This document shows, piece by piece, positions 1-6,357 of a DNA stretch of 42,433 nucleotides. Location of the stretch: assembly GCA_018378775.1 (NCBI GenBank), contig JAGZWV010000012.1, positions 1 to 42,433 of the forward strand, read 5' to 3'. The position numbers and the translations under genes were made by a program. Source of the stretch: Collinsella sp. (GTDB lineage: Bacteria; Actinomycetota; Coriobacteriia; Coriobacteriales; Coriobacteriaceae). Positions within the stretch are counted from its first letter, which is position 1. Each line of letters starts with the position of its first letter. The notes beneath the pieces are model-generated. The model had not been told where the DNA came from, made no database searches, and saw only the letters and a list, made by a program, of their open reading frames with translations.

Positions 1-2
1 CG

Positions 3-224
3 TCGGGCGACTTTAAGGTCAAGCAAGTCTTCTTTGCCGTGCCTCCTACGCGCTGGGATGAGGATTTTGCCAAGTTCGAGCACGTGCTGGCAAACTTCCC
101 CGAGCGCAACGAGGAGTCCTATGCCCAGGTTGCCGCTCGCGCTGCGGCAGCCCGTGCCGCCGAGCAGGCCCAGGCTGCCGCCGAGGACGACGAGGATGAC
201 GACGACTGGCGCAAGTACCTGTAA
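3..224 (+). CDS. C-terminal part of an unrecognised protein (5' end outside window)
   Basis: The reading frame is open from the first bases of the window and ends at TAA 222-224, so only about 73 C-terminal residues are visible. They comprise a segment with FFAVPPTRWDEDFAKFEHVL, then an Ala/Glu/Gln-rich stretch likely to be helical, then an acidic tail (AEDDEDDDDW) ending RKYL. I do not recognise the family. The acidic tail after a globular end is visible; any function would be a guess. A GTG at 39 could be called as a start, but the frame continues upstream without a stop, so a truncated longer gene is more likely. A terminator follows at 250-283. Confidence 0.6.
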   Translation, partial: SGDFKVKQVFFAVPPTRWDEDFAKFEHVLANFPERNEESYAQVAARAAAARAAEQAQAAAEDDEDDDDWRKYL

Positions 225-249
225 TCGGTACGTGCTGACAGATAGGTCG

Positions 250-283
250 AGCCGGCGGGAGAGGCTGCTTCCGTCGGCTTTTT
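250..283 (+). terminator. Intrinsic terminator after the partial first gene
   Basis: The arms AGCCGGCGG (250-258) and CCGTCGGCT (271-279) pair with one mismatch and run into TTTTT (279-283). It lies between the partial gene and the SGNH hydrolase start at 303. Confidence 0.7.
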
Positions 284-302
284 ACAGAGCGAGGGGCTTA
301 CG

Positions 303-962
303 ATGAAAAACGTTCTATGCTTTGGCGACAGCAACACCTATGGTTACGATCCGGCGGGCATGCGCGACGGCACCGCGGTGCGCTATGCGCAGGATGTGCG
401 CTGGTGCGGCGTGGCCCAACGTGACTTGGGCGAGGGCTGGCATGTAATTGAAGAAGGCCTCAACGGCCGCACGACGGTACGCGACGACATGTGCCATCTG
501 GACACCAATCTTAACGGCATTCGCGCGCTTCCGATGATGCTCGAGGCCCATAAGCCGCTGGACGCCATTGTGATCATGCTGGGCACCAACGACTGCAAGA
601 CGGTCTTTAACGTGACGGCTGCCGATATCGCTCGTGGCGCCATGGCGCTGATTCGCGCCGTCCGCGCGTTTCCGTGGACCGACGCTGCGCCTTGTCCGCG
701 CATTCTGCTGATGGCGCCTATCAAGATTAAGCCGCAGATCGCCGACGTATATATGACCGATTTTGACGAGCATTCCGTAGAAGCCTCGGAACATTTTGGT
801 GAGTACTACGCGCATGTGGCTGAGCAGTTTGGCTGCGACTTTTTGAATGCCGCCGACTTTGCCGAGCCGGGCGATATCGACTATCTGCATATGATGCCCG
901 AAAGCCATGAGAGCCTGGGTCACGCCGTGGCAGCCAAGCTCCAAGAGATGCTCGGAGAGTAG
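303..962 (+). CDS. SGNH/GDSL-family hydrolase (esterase-like)
   Basis: This is a 219-residue protein. The GDSN block near residue 8 (CFGDSNTYG) carries the nucleophilic Ser of SGNH hydrolases. GTND near residue 97 is block III, and a late Asp/His pair is seen in the C-terminal part (DIDYLHMMPESHESLGH). No signal peptide is visible, so it is probably cytoplasmic. The family includes arylesterases, lysophospholipases and carbohydrate esterases; the substrate cannot be read from sequence. An AGGGG ribosome-binding site precedes ATG 303. It stands alone between two terminators and converges on thiD. Confidence 0.85.
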   Translation: MKNVLCFGDSNTYGYDPAGMRDGTAVRYAQDVRWCGVAQRDLGEGWHVIEEGLNGRTTVRDDMCHLDTNLNGIRALPMMLEAHKPLDAIVIMLGTNDCKTVFNVTAADIARGAMALIRAVRAFPWTDAAPCPRILLMAPIKIKPQIADVYMTDFDEHSVEASEHFGEYYAHVAEQFGCDFLNAADFAEPGDIDYLHMMPESHESLGHAVAAKLQEMLGE

Positions 963-968
963 CGCGAC

Positions 969-1013
969 CCCAAGCCACCGCAAAGGGGGCGGGCGCCTTT
1001 GCGGTGGCTTGGG
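969..1013. terminator. Bidirectional hairpin between convergent genes
   Basis: A perfect 18-bp stem pairs 969-986 (starting CCCAAGCCACCG) with 996-1013, with a 9-nt loop. There is no clear T-tract on either side. It sits exactly between the convergent ends of the SGNH hydrolase gene and thiD, so it could serve both transcripts. Confidence 0.7.
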
Positions 1014-1022
1014 CTGCGAATC

Positions 1023-1853
1023 TTAATACTGCCACATGTGGTTGACGGGGCCGGAACCTTTGCCCATGTCAAAGCCGGCGGCGAGAGCGCCGGTTAGGTA
1101 GGCCTTGCCCGCGTTGACGGCATCGGCAAGATCCATGCCCTGGGCCAGCGCGCAGGCGATGGCGGACGAGAGCGTGCAGCCGGTGCCGTGCGTGTTGTCG
1201 GTCTCGATGCGCTTGTGGCGGAACCACGTGGTGAGTGGATCTCCCAGATGGTTGCCCTCGTCATCGAGTGGCGCGGGTTCGGCCAGTACATCGTTGGCCT
1301 CGTTGACAAGATGCCCACCCTTAACGAGGGATGCGCAACCAAAGCGGCGGGTGAGGAGCATGGCAGCATTTTGCTGCGTGCGCTCGGAGTCGACCTCGTA
1401 GTCGAGCAGGGCCATGGCCTCGGGAATATTGGGCGTGATAACCGTCGCTAGCGGGAACAGGCGGCGGGTGAGCGCCTCGGCGGCATCTTCGGCAATCAGC
1501 CGTGCGCCCGAGGTGGCTACCATGACGGGGTCGACGACCACGTTTGTCGCGTTCCAAGCGCTCAGGCGGTCGGCGATAACATCGATAATCTCGGCAGAGG
1601 AAACCATGCCAATCTTGACGGCGTTGGGGCGGATATCGTCAAAAACGGCATCGATCTGCGCCGCGACAATATCCGGGGAGATGTTCTGTACGGCGGTGAC
1701 GCCCAGGGTGTTCTGTGCGGTGATAGCGGTGATAGCCGTCTCGGCATACAGGCGGTGCGCCGTGATGGTCTTGATGTCGGCCTGAATGCCGGCGCCACCG
1801 CTGGAATCGGATCCTGCGATGGATAGAACGGCAGGTACCTTACTGCGATCCAT
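1023..1853 (-). CDS. thiD: Hydroxymethylpyrimidine/phosphomethylpyrimidine kinase ThiD
   Basis: ThiD phosphorylates HMP and HMP-phosphate to HMP-pyrophosphate for thiamine synthesis in the cytoplasm. The 276-residue protein has the typical N-terminus (VLSIAGSDSSGGAGIQADIKT), the internal VVDPVMVATSGA block and the ribokinase-like C-terminal anion hole NTHGTGCTLSSAIA. Length matches the family. The start at ATG 1853 has an AAGGGAGC ribosome-binding site. It follows thiC on the same strand across a 182-bp gap holding a GC-rich hairpin and a TATAAT-like -10, so it may be read both from thiC and from its own promoter. Confidence 0.95.
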   Translation of the reverse strand: MDRSKVPAVLSIAGSDSSGGAGIQADIKTITAHRLYAETAITAITAQNTLGVTAVQNISPDIVAAQIDAVFDDIRPNAVKIGMVSSAEIIDVIADRLSAWNATNVVVDPVMVATSGARLIAEDAAEALTRRLFPLATVITPNIPEAMALLDYEVDSERTQQNAAMLLTRRFGCASLVKGGHLVNEANDVLAEPAPLDDEGNHLGDPLTTWFRHKRIETDNTHGTGCTLSSAIACALAQGMDLADAVNAGKAYLTGALAAGFDMGKGSGPVNHMWQY

Positions 1854-1910
1854 GTTCGCTCCCTTGTTCGGTCGGAATCAAATGGGTCTTTAAGCCAGCA
1901 TTATAAAGAT

Positions 1911-1940
1911 GCCCGGGCCGACTCTATGCCGAACCCGGGC
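1911..1940 (-). terminator. GC-rich hairpin between thiC and thiD
   Basis: GCCCGGG (1911-1917) pairs with CCCGGGC (1934-1940). Read on the minus strand it is followed by ATCTTTATAATG, so it could act as a leaky terminator after thiC. The TATAAT in that tail (1900-1905, minus) could be a -10 for thiD, but I see no good -35. Confidence 0.35.
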
Positions 1941-2035
1941 GGGCGATGCAATCTCTACGCAAGTGTAAGTAAATGTTCACAAGTCAACAATTGACAGGCA
2001 CCAGCTCGCCGCCAGAAGCGGCCGCGGCGACAGGG

Positions 2036-3370
2036 TTAGTCCTCCATGCCGAGGTCGATCGTGGTGCCCTCGAAGATCTTGTTGACGGTGCGGACGGCGC
2101 ACATCTTGCCACACATGGTGCAAGTGCCCTCGGTGGCGGCGGGGGACTCCTCGTAGCGCTTCTTGCCCGTAACCGGGTCGAGCGCGCACTTCCACATGGC
2201 GTCCCAGTCGAGCTTGCGGCGTGCCTGGCCCATCTTGTCGTCCATGTCGCGGGCGTGGGGCACCTTTTTGGCGATGTCGGCGGCGTGTGCGGCAATCTTG
2301 GTGGCCATGAGGCCGTCGAGCACGTCCTGGGCGTTGGGCAGGCACAAGTGCTCGGCCGGCGTCACGTAGCACAGGAAGTCGGCGCCGGAGCTGGCGGAGA
2401 TAGCGCCGCCGATGGCAGCGGTGATGTGGTCGTAGCCCACGCCGATATCGGTCACCAGCGGCCCGAGCACATAGAACGGGGCGTTGTGGCACAGGCGCTT
2501 CTGCAGTTTCATGTTGGCGGCGATCTCGTCGAGCGCCATGTGGCCCGGACCCTCGACCATAACCTGGACGCCGGCGGCCCATGCGCGCTTGCACAGCTTG
2601 CCCAGCTCGATCATCTCGGCGGTCTCGGTGGCGTCGTTGGAGTCGTAGAGGCAGCCCGGGCGACAGGAGTCGCCGAGCGAAATCGTCACGTCGTACTCGT
2701 GGCAGATTTCGAGCAGCTCGTCGTAGAACTCATAGAACGGGTTCTCGTTACCGGTGACCTCCATCCAGCCAAACAGCAGCGAGCCGCCGCGGCTCACGAT
2801 GTTCATGAGGCGGCCGGTCTCCTTAAAGGTCTTTGTGACCGACTTGTTGATGCCGCAGTGGATGGTCATAAAGTCCACGCCGTCCTCGGCGTGCGCGCGC
2901 ACGACCTCGAACAGGTCGTCCTTGGTAAGCTTGACCAGCGGCTTTTCCATGTAGCCGATGGCGTCGTACATGGGGACGGTACCTACCATGAGCGGCGTCT
3001 CGTCGATGAGCTGCTGGCGGAACTGGCGCGTCTTGCCCGAGTTGGAGAGGTCCATGATGGCGTCGGCACCAAAGTCCTCGGCGATCTTGACCTTCTTCCA
3101 TTCCTCGGCGGCATCGGCCTTGTCGCCCGAGATGCCCAAGTTCACGTTGACCTTGGTGGACAGGCCCTCACCGACGCCAAAGGCGCGCATGCCTTTTTTG
3201 ATGTGCACGATGTTGGCAGGAATGGCGATGCGGCCGTCGGCCACGCGCTCGCGGATGTACTCGGGGTCGCGATGCTCGCGCTCGGCGACCTCCTTCATCT
3301 GCGGTGTGATCTGCCCGGCGCGGGCGAAGTCGATTTGCGTGACGAGCTTGGGCTCGGTCTGTGTGCTCAT
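2036..3370 (-). CDS. thiC: Phosphomethylpyrimidine synthase ThiC
   Basis: ThiC is the radical-SAM enzyme that rearranges aminoimidazole ribotide into HMP-phosphate. The 444-residue protein is the short form typical of anaerobes, without the long N-terminal region of enterobacterial ThiC. Visible family blocks include TIHCGIN, SRGGSLLFGWM, SLGDSCRPGCLYDSND, VMVEGPGHMALDEI and GVGYDHITAAIGGAISA. The cluster motif near the C-terminus is CTMCGKMC, i.e. CX2CX3C. The start is ATG 3370 (MSTQTEPK); an in-frame ATG at 3394 lies inside the conserved riboswitch core and cannot be the natural start. The AGGGAG ribosome-binding site is at the 3' edge of the riboswitch. Confidence 0.96.
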   Translation of the reverse strand: MSTQTEPKLVTQIDFARAGQITPQMKEVAEREHRDPEYIRERVADGRIAIPANIVHIKKGMRAFGVGEGLSTKVNVNLGISGDKADAAEEWKKVKIAEDFGADAIMDLSNSGKTRQFRQQLIDETPLMVGTVPMYDAIGYMEKPLVKLTKDDLFEVVRAHAEDGVDFMTIHCGINKSVTKTFKETGRLMNIVSRGGSLLFGWMEVTGNENPFYEFYDELLEICHEYDVTISLGDSCRPGCLYDSNDATETAEMIELGKLCKRAWAAGVQVMVEGPGHMALDEIAANMKLQKRLCHNAPFYVLGPLVTDIGVGYDHITAAIGGAISASSGADFLCYVTPAEHLCLPNAQDVLDGLMATKIAAHAADIAKKVPHARDMDDKMGQARRKLDWDAMWKCALDPVTGKKRYEESPAATEGTCTMCGKMCAVRTVNKIFEGTTIDLGMED

Positions 3371-3377
3371 TGGCACG

Positions 3378-3471
3378 GCTCCCTTCGTTGGCATTACCCA
3401 TATCAGGTTTGCGGGTCAGGGCGGGCGCGCCCAATCTCAGCCTGCCGTCTTGTCCTGCAAGCCCCCCGTTT
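3378..3471 (-). promoter_or_regulatory. TPP riboswitch (THI element) controlling thiC
   Basis: On the minus strand the leader contains the conserved THI-box segments in order: a GGGGGC start, CTGAGA, then ACCTGAT-ATGGGTAATGCCA-CGAAGGGA. The last segment carries the thiC ribosome-binding site, so TPP binding probably blocks translation initiation directly. A TATACT -10 on the minus strand (3486-3491) places transcription start just upstream of the element. Confidence 0.95.
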
Positions 3472-3541
3472 ATGTAATGGGCTCAAGTATAGCTCGAATG
3501 GGTACGATTGGCCTAACGAGCGTGCCTGTGAGGAGGCGAAC

Positions 3542-3850
3542 ATGGAAGACAAGCATCTATATCGAGAGACGCAATGGGATGTATCGGCCGAGGAAAGCCG
3601 TGCGCACCATGGCCTTGTCGCGATCGGTTTTGCGGTGCTTGCCGTGCTGGTGATTGCCTTTTGTATCTGGACGTTTGGTGGTCGCGGCGGCGCTGCATGG
3701 GAGTTCGAGGCTGATGATAGCCTACCGATTATGACGGTGAGGAGTACTGGCGGTAATGCCAATACGCTCGCCGTTCCGGGCGATTATTGGTACCCGTGCG
3801 ATGAGTTTGTGCAGTTGCAGCTGAGAATTATTCCACCGCAAGTTATATAG
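3542..3850 (+). CDS. Small single-pass membrane protein of unknown function, possibly 3'-truncated
   Basis: This 102-residue protein starts at ATG 3542 behind GAGGAGG, divergent from thiC. It has a charged N-terminus, one clear membrane segment (about residues 26-46, GLVAIGFAVLAVLVIAFCIW) and a probably extracellular C-terminal part (SLPIMTVRSTGGNANTLAVPGDYWYPCDEFVQLQL). I do not recognise the family. The last codons (RIIPPQVI and stop) lie in a half copy of the dispersed palindrome also seen at 4714, 25313 and 42309. The original C-terminus may therefore have been replaced by a repeat insertion, making this a truncated gene. Confidence 0.6.
   Translation: MEDKHLYRETQWDVSAEESRAHHGLVAIGFAVLAVLVIAFCIWTFGGRGGAAWEFEADDSLPIMTVRSTGGNANTLAVPGDYWYPCDEFVQLQLRIIPPQVI
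3828..3844. repeat. Half copy of the dispersed TTGCGGTGAAATA palindrome
   Basis: TTATTCCACCGCAAGTT matches the right arm of the full copy at 4714-4782 with few differences. It forms the last codons of the small membrane protein. No partner arm is seen nearby, so it is a remnant. Confidence 0.6.
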
Positions 3851-3884
3851 AGAAGGCTGAGCGGGTCAGTGTTGGGTGCCGGCT

Positions 3885-4694
3885 CTAGAGCATCTGTTCG
3901 TTGATGAACATGAGGGTGCCTAGGTATGAGAGCTCGGGGACGTGGCGATAGCCGATGTTGAATGCGGTAAGTTCGCTTGCATCCTCGAGCTTGTTTTCTG
4001 CCATCCACCGCACCATGGAGCCGCGCGCCTTTTTGCTGGCGGTCGACCGTTGGATGGGCTTCCCGTTGCGGATACCCTCGCCAAAGAGGCACGTGACGGC
4101 TGTGGCGTCGCCCGCGAGGTGGGGCAGAACGGCTTTGGCATACTCTACGCTGGCGAGGTTGACGATCGTGGTGTTTGAACCTGCCGGGGCGATAGCCCGC
4201 GCGAGCTTATCGCTCCAAAATGCGTAGAGGTCTCGGGCACCGTCGACGACAAGCTTCGCGCCCATCTCCAGCCGATACGGTTCGACGGCATGAAAGGGAC
4301 GAACGCACCCGTAGAGGCCGGAGAGGATCCACAGATGGTCTTGCAGCCATGCGAGCTGCGCGGAATCCATCACCTCGGGTGCCATGCTCTGGTATTGAAT
4401 GCCGTGATAGGACATGGCGGCAGGGGAGAGGTGACGGGCGAGTGCGGGATTGTCGAGATCGCCGCTTTTCAGGATGGGCCCGAACTCATGCAGGGTGTTG
4501 AGGCAAGGTCCCAGCAGTTTGTCACTCACGTTCCACAGCGCCTGCAGGCCGCCGCTGCCTTCATTCCGCTCGATATCTAGCAGTGCGCGGTGGAGGCGAG
4601 CCGTCTCGCGCACAAAGGGTGGGATGCCCAGGACTTCAAAAGCATCTTGGGCCGCGCGCATCTGCTTGGCGGGCGAAATGATGACCTGCAGCAT
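3885..4694 (-). CDS. yaaA: Peroxide stress protein YaaA (UPF0246 family)
   Basis: The 269-residue protein has the N-terminal IISPAKQMR motif, the central LWILSGLYGCVRPFHAVEPYRLEMG block (a hallmark of this family) and a late Lys/Arg-rich KKARGSMVRWM segment, all at the usual family length. E. coli YaaA lowers intracellular free iron and limits Fenton damage under peroxide stress, and the fold binds DNA. The role here is inferred from the family. The gene is monocistronic on the minus strand. A full palindromic repeat lies just upstream, between it and the M18 aminopeptidase end. Confidence 0.92.
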   Translation of the reverse strand: MLQVIISPAKQMRAAQDAFEVLGIPPFVRETARLHRALLDIERNEGSGGLQALWNVSDKLLGPCLNTLHEFGPILKSGDLDNPALARHLSPAAMSYHGIQYQSMAPEVMDSAQLAWLQDHLWILSGLYGCVRPFHAVEPYRLEMGAKLVVDGARDLYAFWSDKLARAIAPAGSNTTIVNLASVEYAKAVLPHLAGDATAVTCLFGEGIRNGKPIQRSTASKKARGSMVRWMAENKLEDASELTAFNIGYRHVPELSYLGTLMFINEQML

Positions 4695-4713
4695 GGGCTC
4701 TCCTCTGCCAAAA

Positions 4714-4782
4714 AAGTTGCGGTGGAATACGGTCTGTTTTGGCTGTTTATGGGCCAGTTTAGTCCGTATTTCACCGCAAGTT
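4714..4782. repeat. Full copy of the dispersed palindromic repeat (copy A)
   Basis: The left arm 4714-4743 begins AAGTTGCGGTGGAATAC. The right arm 4753-4782 ends GTATTTCACCGCAAGTT. They form a roughly 30-bp stem with a few mismatches or G-T pairs. It lies between yaaA and the aminopeptidase gene. Its ends match copy B (25313-25382) and the halves at 3828 and 42309. Confidence 0.8.
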
Positions 4783-4793
4783 ACAAGGGTTTG

Positions 4794-6191
4794 CTAGGCG
4801 CGCTCGAGGAAGGCCTTGTAGCCGCGGTAGGCCTCGTAGATATCGGCCTTGTTAGCGACCTCCCACAGGGCGTGCATGGACAGGACGGCAACGCCGGAGT
4901 CGATGACGTTCATGCCGTACTTGGCCATGATGTAGGCGATGGTGCCGCCGCCGCCCGCATTGACGCGGCCGAGCTCGCAGGTCTGGAAGTCCACGCCCGC
5001 CTCGTCCATGATGTCGCGGACGAGGGCCACGTACTCGGCGTCGGCGTCGTTGGAGCCGCCCTTGCCGCGGCTGCCCGTGTACTTGTTGAAGCACAGGCCG
5101 CGACCCATGAAGGCTGCGTTCTTGGTCTCGAACTTGCCGGCATAGCCCGGGTCGAAGCCAGCGGACACGTCAGAGGAGAGCATGCGGCTGCGGGCGAGCG
5201 CGCGGCGCAGGGCCAGCGGGCTGTCCTCGCCGGCGAGCGTCATGATCTCGGCGACGGTGTTCTCGAAGAAGCGGCTCGTCATACCGGTGGCACCCACGGA
5301 GCCGATCTCCTCCTTGTCGACGATGAGCGTGATGCTCGTGCGCTCCACGTTGGCGACGTCGATCTGGGCAAGCATGGAGGGGTAAGCGCAGACGCGGTCG
5401 TCGTGGCCATAGCCCAGAATCATGGAGCGGTCGAGGCCCATGTCGCGGGCGGGGCCGGCGGGCACGACCTCGATCTCGGCGGAGAGGAAGTCCTCCTCCT
5501 CGACGTCATACTGCTCCTTGAGGATGTCCAGGAACATCTGCTTGACGGGCTCCTTGGGGGCGTCCTTGTCGTCCTCATCGAACTTGACGGGGCGGCCGCC
5601 CACGATCACGTCGAGGATCTCGGCGTCGACGGCGTCCTTGGCGGGCTTGGACATCTGCTCGCTCGAGAGGTGAATCAGCAGGTCGGAGATGGTAAAGACC
5701 GGATCGTCTGCCTTGTCGCCGATGTTGATGTCGACGGTGGTGCCGTCCTTTTTGCAGATGACGCCCACGAGTGCAAGCGGGGAGGCCACCCAGTGGTAGC
5801 TCTTGACGCCGCCATAGTAGTGCGTGTCGAGATAAGCCATGTCGCCGGCCTCGAAGGCGGGGTTCTGCTTGAGGTCCAGGCGCGGCGAGTCCACGTGGGC
5901 GCCCAGGATGTTAAAGCCCTGCTCGAGCGGTGCGGTGCCCAGGTTGACGAGCATAAGGTCCTTGCCGTGGTTGGCGGCGTACACCTTGTCGCCTGCCTTG
6001 AGCTCGCGGCCTTCGGCGATCACGGTCTCCAGGTCGACGTATCCCGCCTCCTCGGCCATCTTGATGCCGGTCTTGACGCACAGGCGCTCGGTCTTGTTCT
6101 CGCTCAAAAATTGCTTATAGCCGCGGCAAAGCTCCTCGAGCTCCTCGACTTGTTGTGGCGTGTACTTTTTCCATGCGCAGGGACGCTCCAT
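4794..6191 (-). CDS. M18-family zinc aminopeptidase
   Basis: This is a cytoplasmic metallopeptidase expected to remove N-terminal residues, often acidic or neutral, from peptides. The 465-residue length is typical. Visible family features are GAHVDSPRLDLKQ (metal-binding His/Asp), LIVDKEEIGS with the catalytic and metal-binding acidic residues, GYGHDDRVCAYPS, the NAGGGGTIA loop and the C-terminal MHALWEVA metal His. The start at ATG 6191 (MERPCAWKK) is chosen because GAAAGGAGC lies just upstream and family similarity begins there, although the frame is open much further back. It is divergent from polA. Confidence 0.93.
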   Translation of the reverse strand: MERPCAWKKYTPQQVEELEELCRGYKQFLSENKTERLCVKTGIKMAEEAGYVDLETVIAEGRELKAGDKVYAANHGKDLMLVNLGTAPLEQGFNILGAHVDSPRLDLKQNPAFEAGDMAYLDTHYYGGVKSYHWVASPLALVGVICKKDGTTVDINIGDKADDPVFTISDLLIHLSSEQMSKPAKDAVDAEILDVIVGGRPVKFDEDDKDAPKEPVKQMFLDILKEQYDVEEEDFLSAEIEVVPAGPARDMGLDRSMILGYGHDDRVCAYPSMLAQIDVANVERTSITLIVDKEEIGSVGATGMTSRFFENTVAEIMTLAGEDSPLALRRALARSRMLSSDVSAGFDPGYAGKFETKNAAFMGRGLCFNKYTGSRGKGGSNDADAEYVALVRDIMDEAGVDFQTCELGRVNAGGGGTIAYIMAKYGMNVIDSGVAVLSMHALWEVANKADIYEAYRGYKAFLERA

Positions 6192-6357
6192 GACGCAGGC
6201 TCCTTTCGGATCGATCGTGCTGGTTGATGTACCGTGAGCCATCGTATCACGCGTGGGCTCACGGTGGCGGGGGAGCTTGATGTGCGGTGGCCGCGGGGCG
6301 GGGAGCGTGTAAACTGGAGTGAGCAAACCGTGCCCAGCCCAAAGCGAGGTATTTAAT

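Noticed and set aside
1973..3541. Long plus-strand open frame across the thiC region
   Set aside because: It is antisense to thiC, whose family motifs are certain. High-GC coding DNA often leaves antisense frames open. Only its last part (from ATG 3542) is kept as a small membrane protein.
4590..6227. 545-residue plus-strand open frame over the M18 aminopeptidase
   Set aside because: Antisense shadow; its product is Val/Leu/Gly/His-rich low-complexity sequence without motifs, while the minus strand encodes a clear aminopeptidase.
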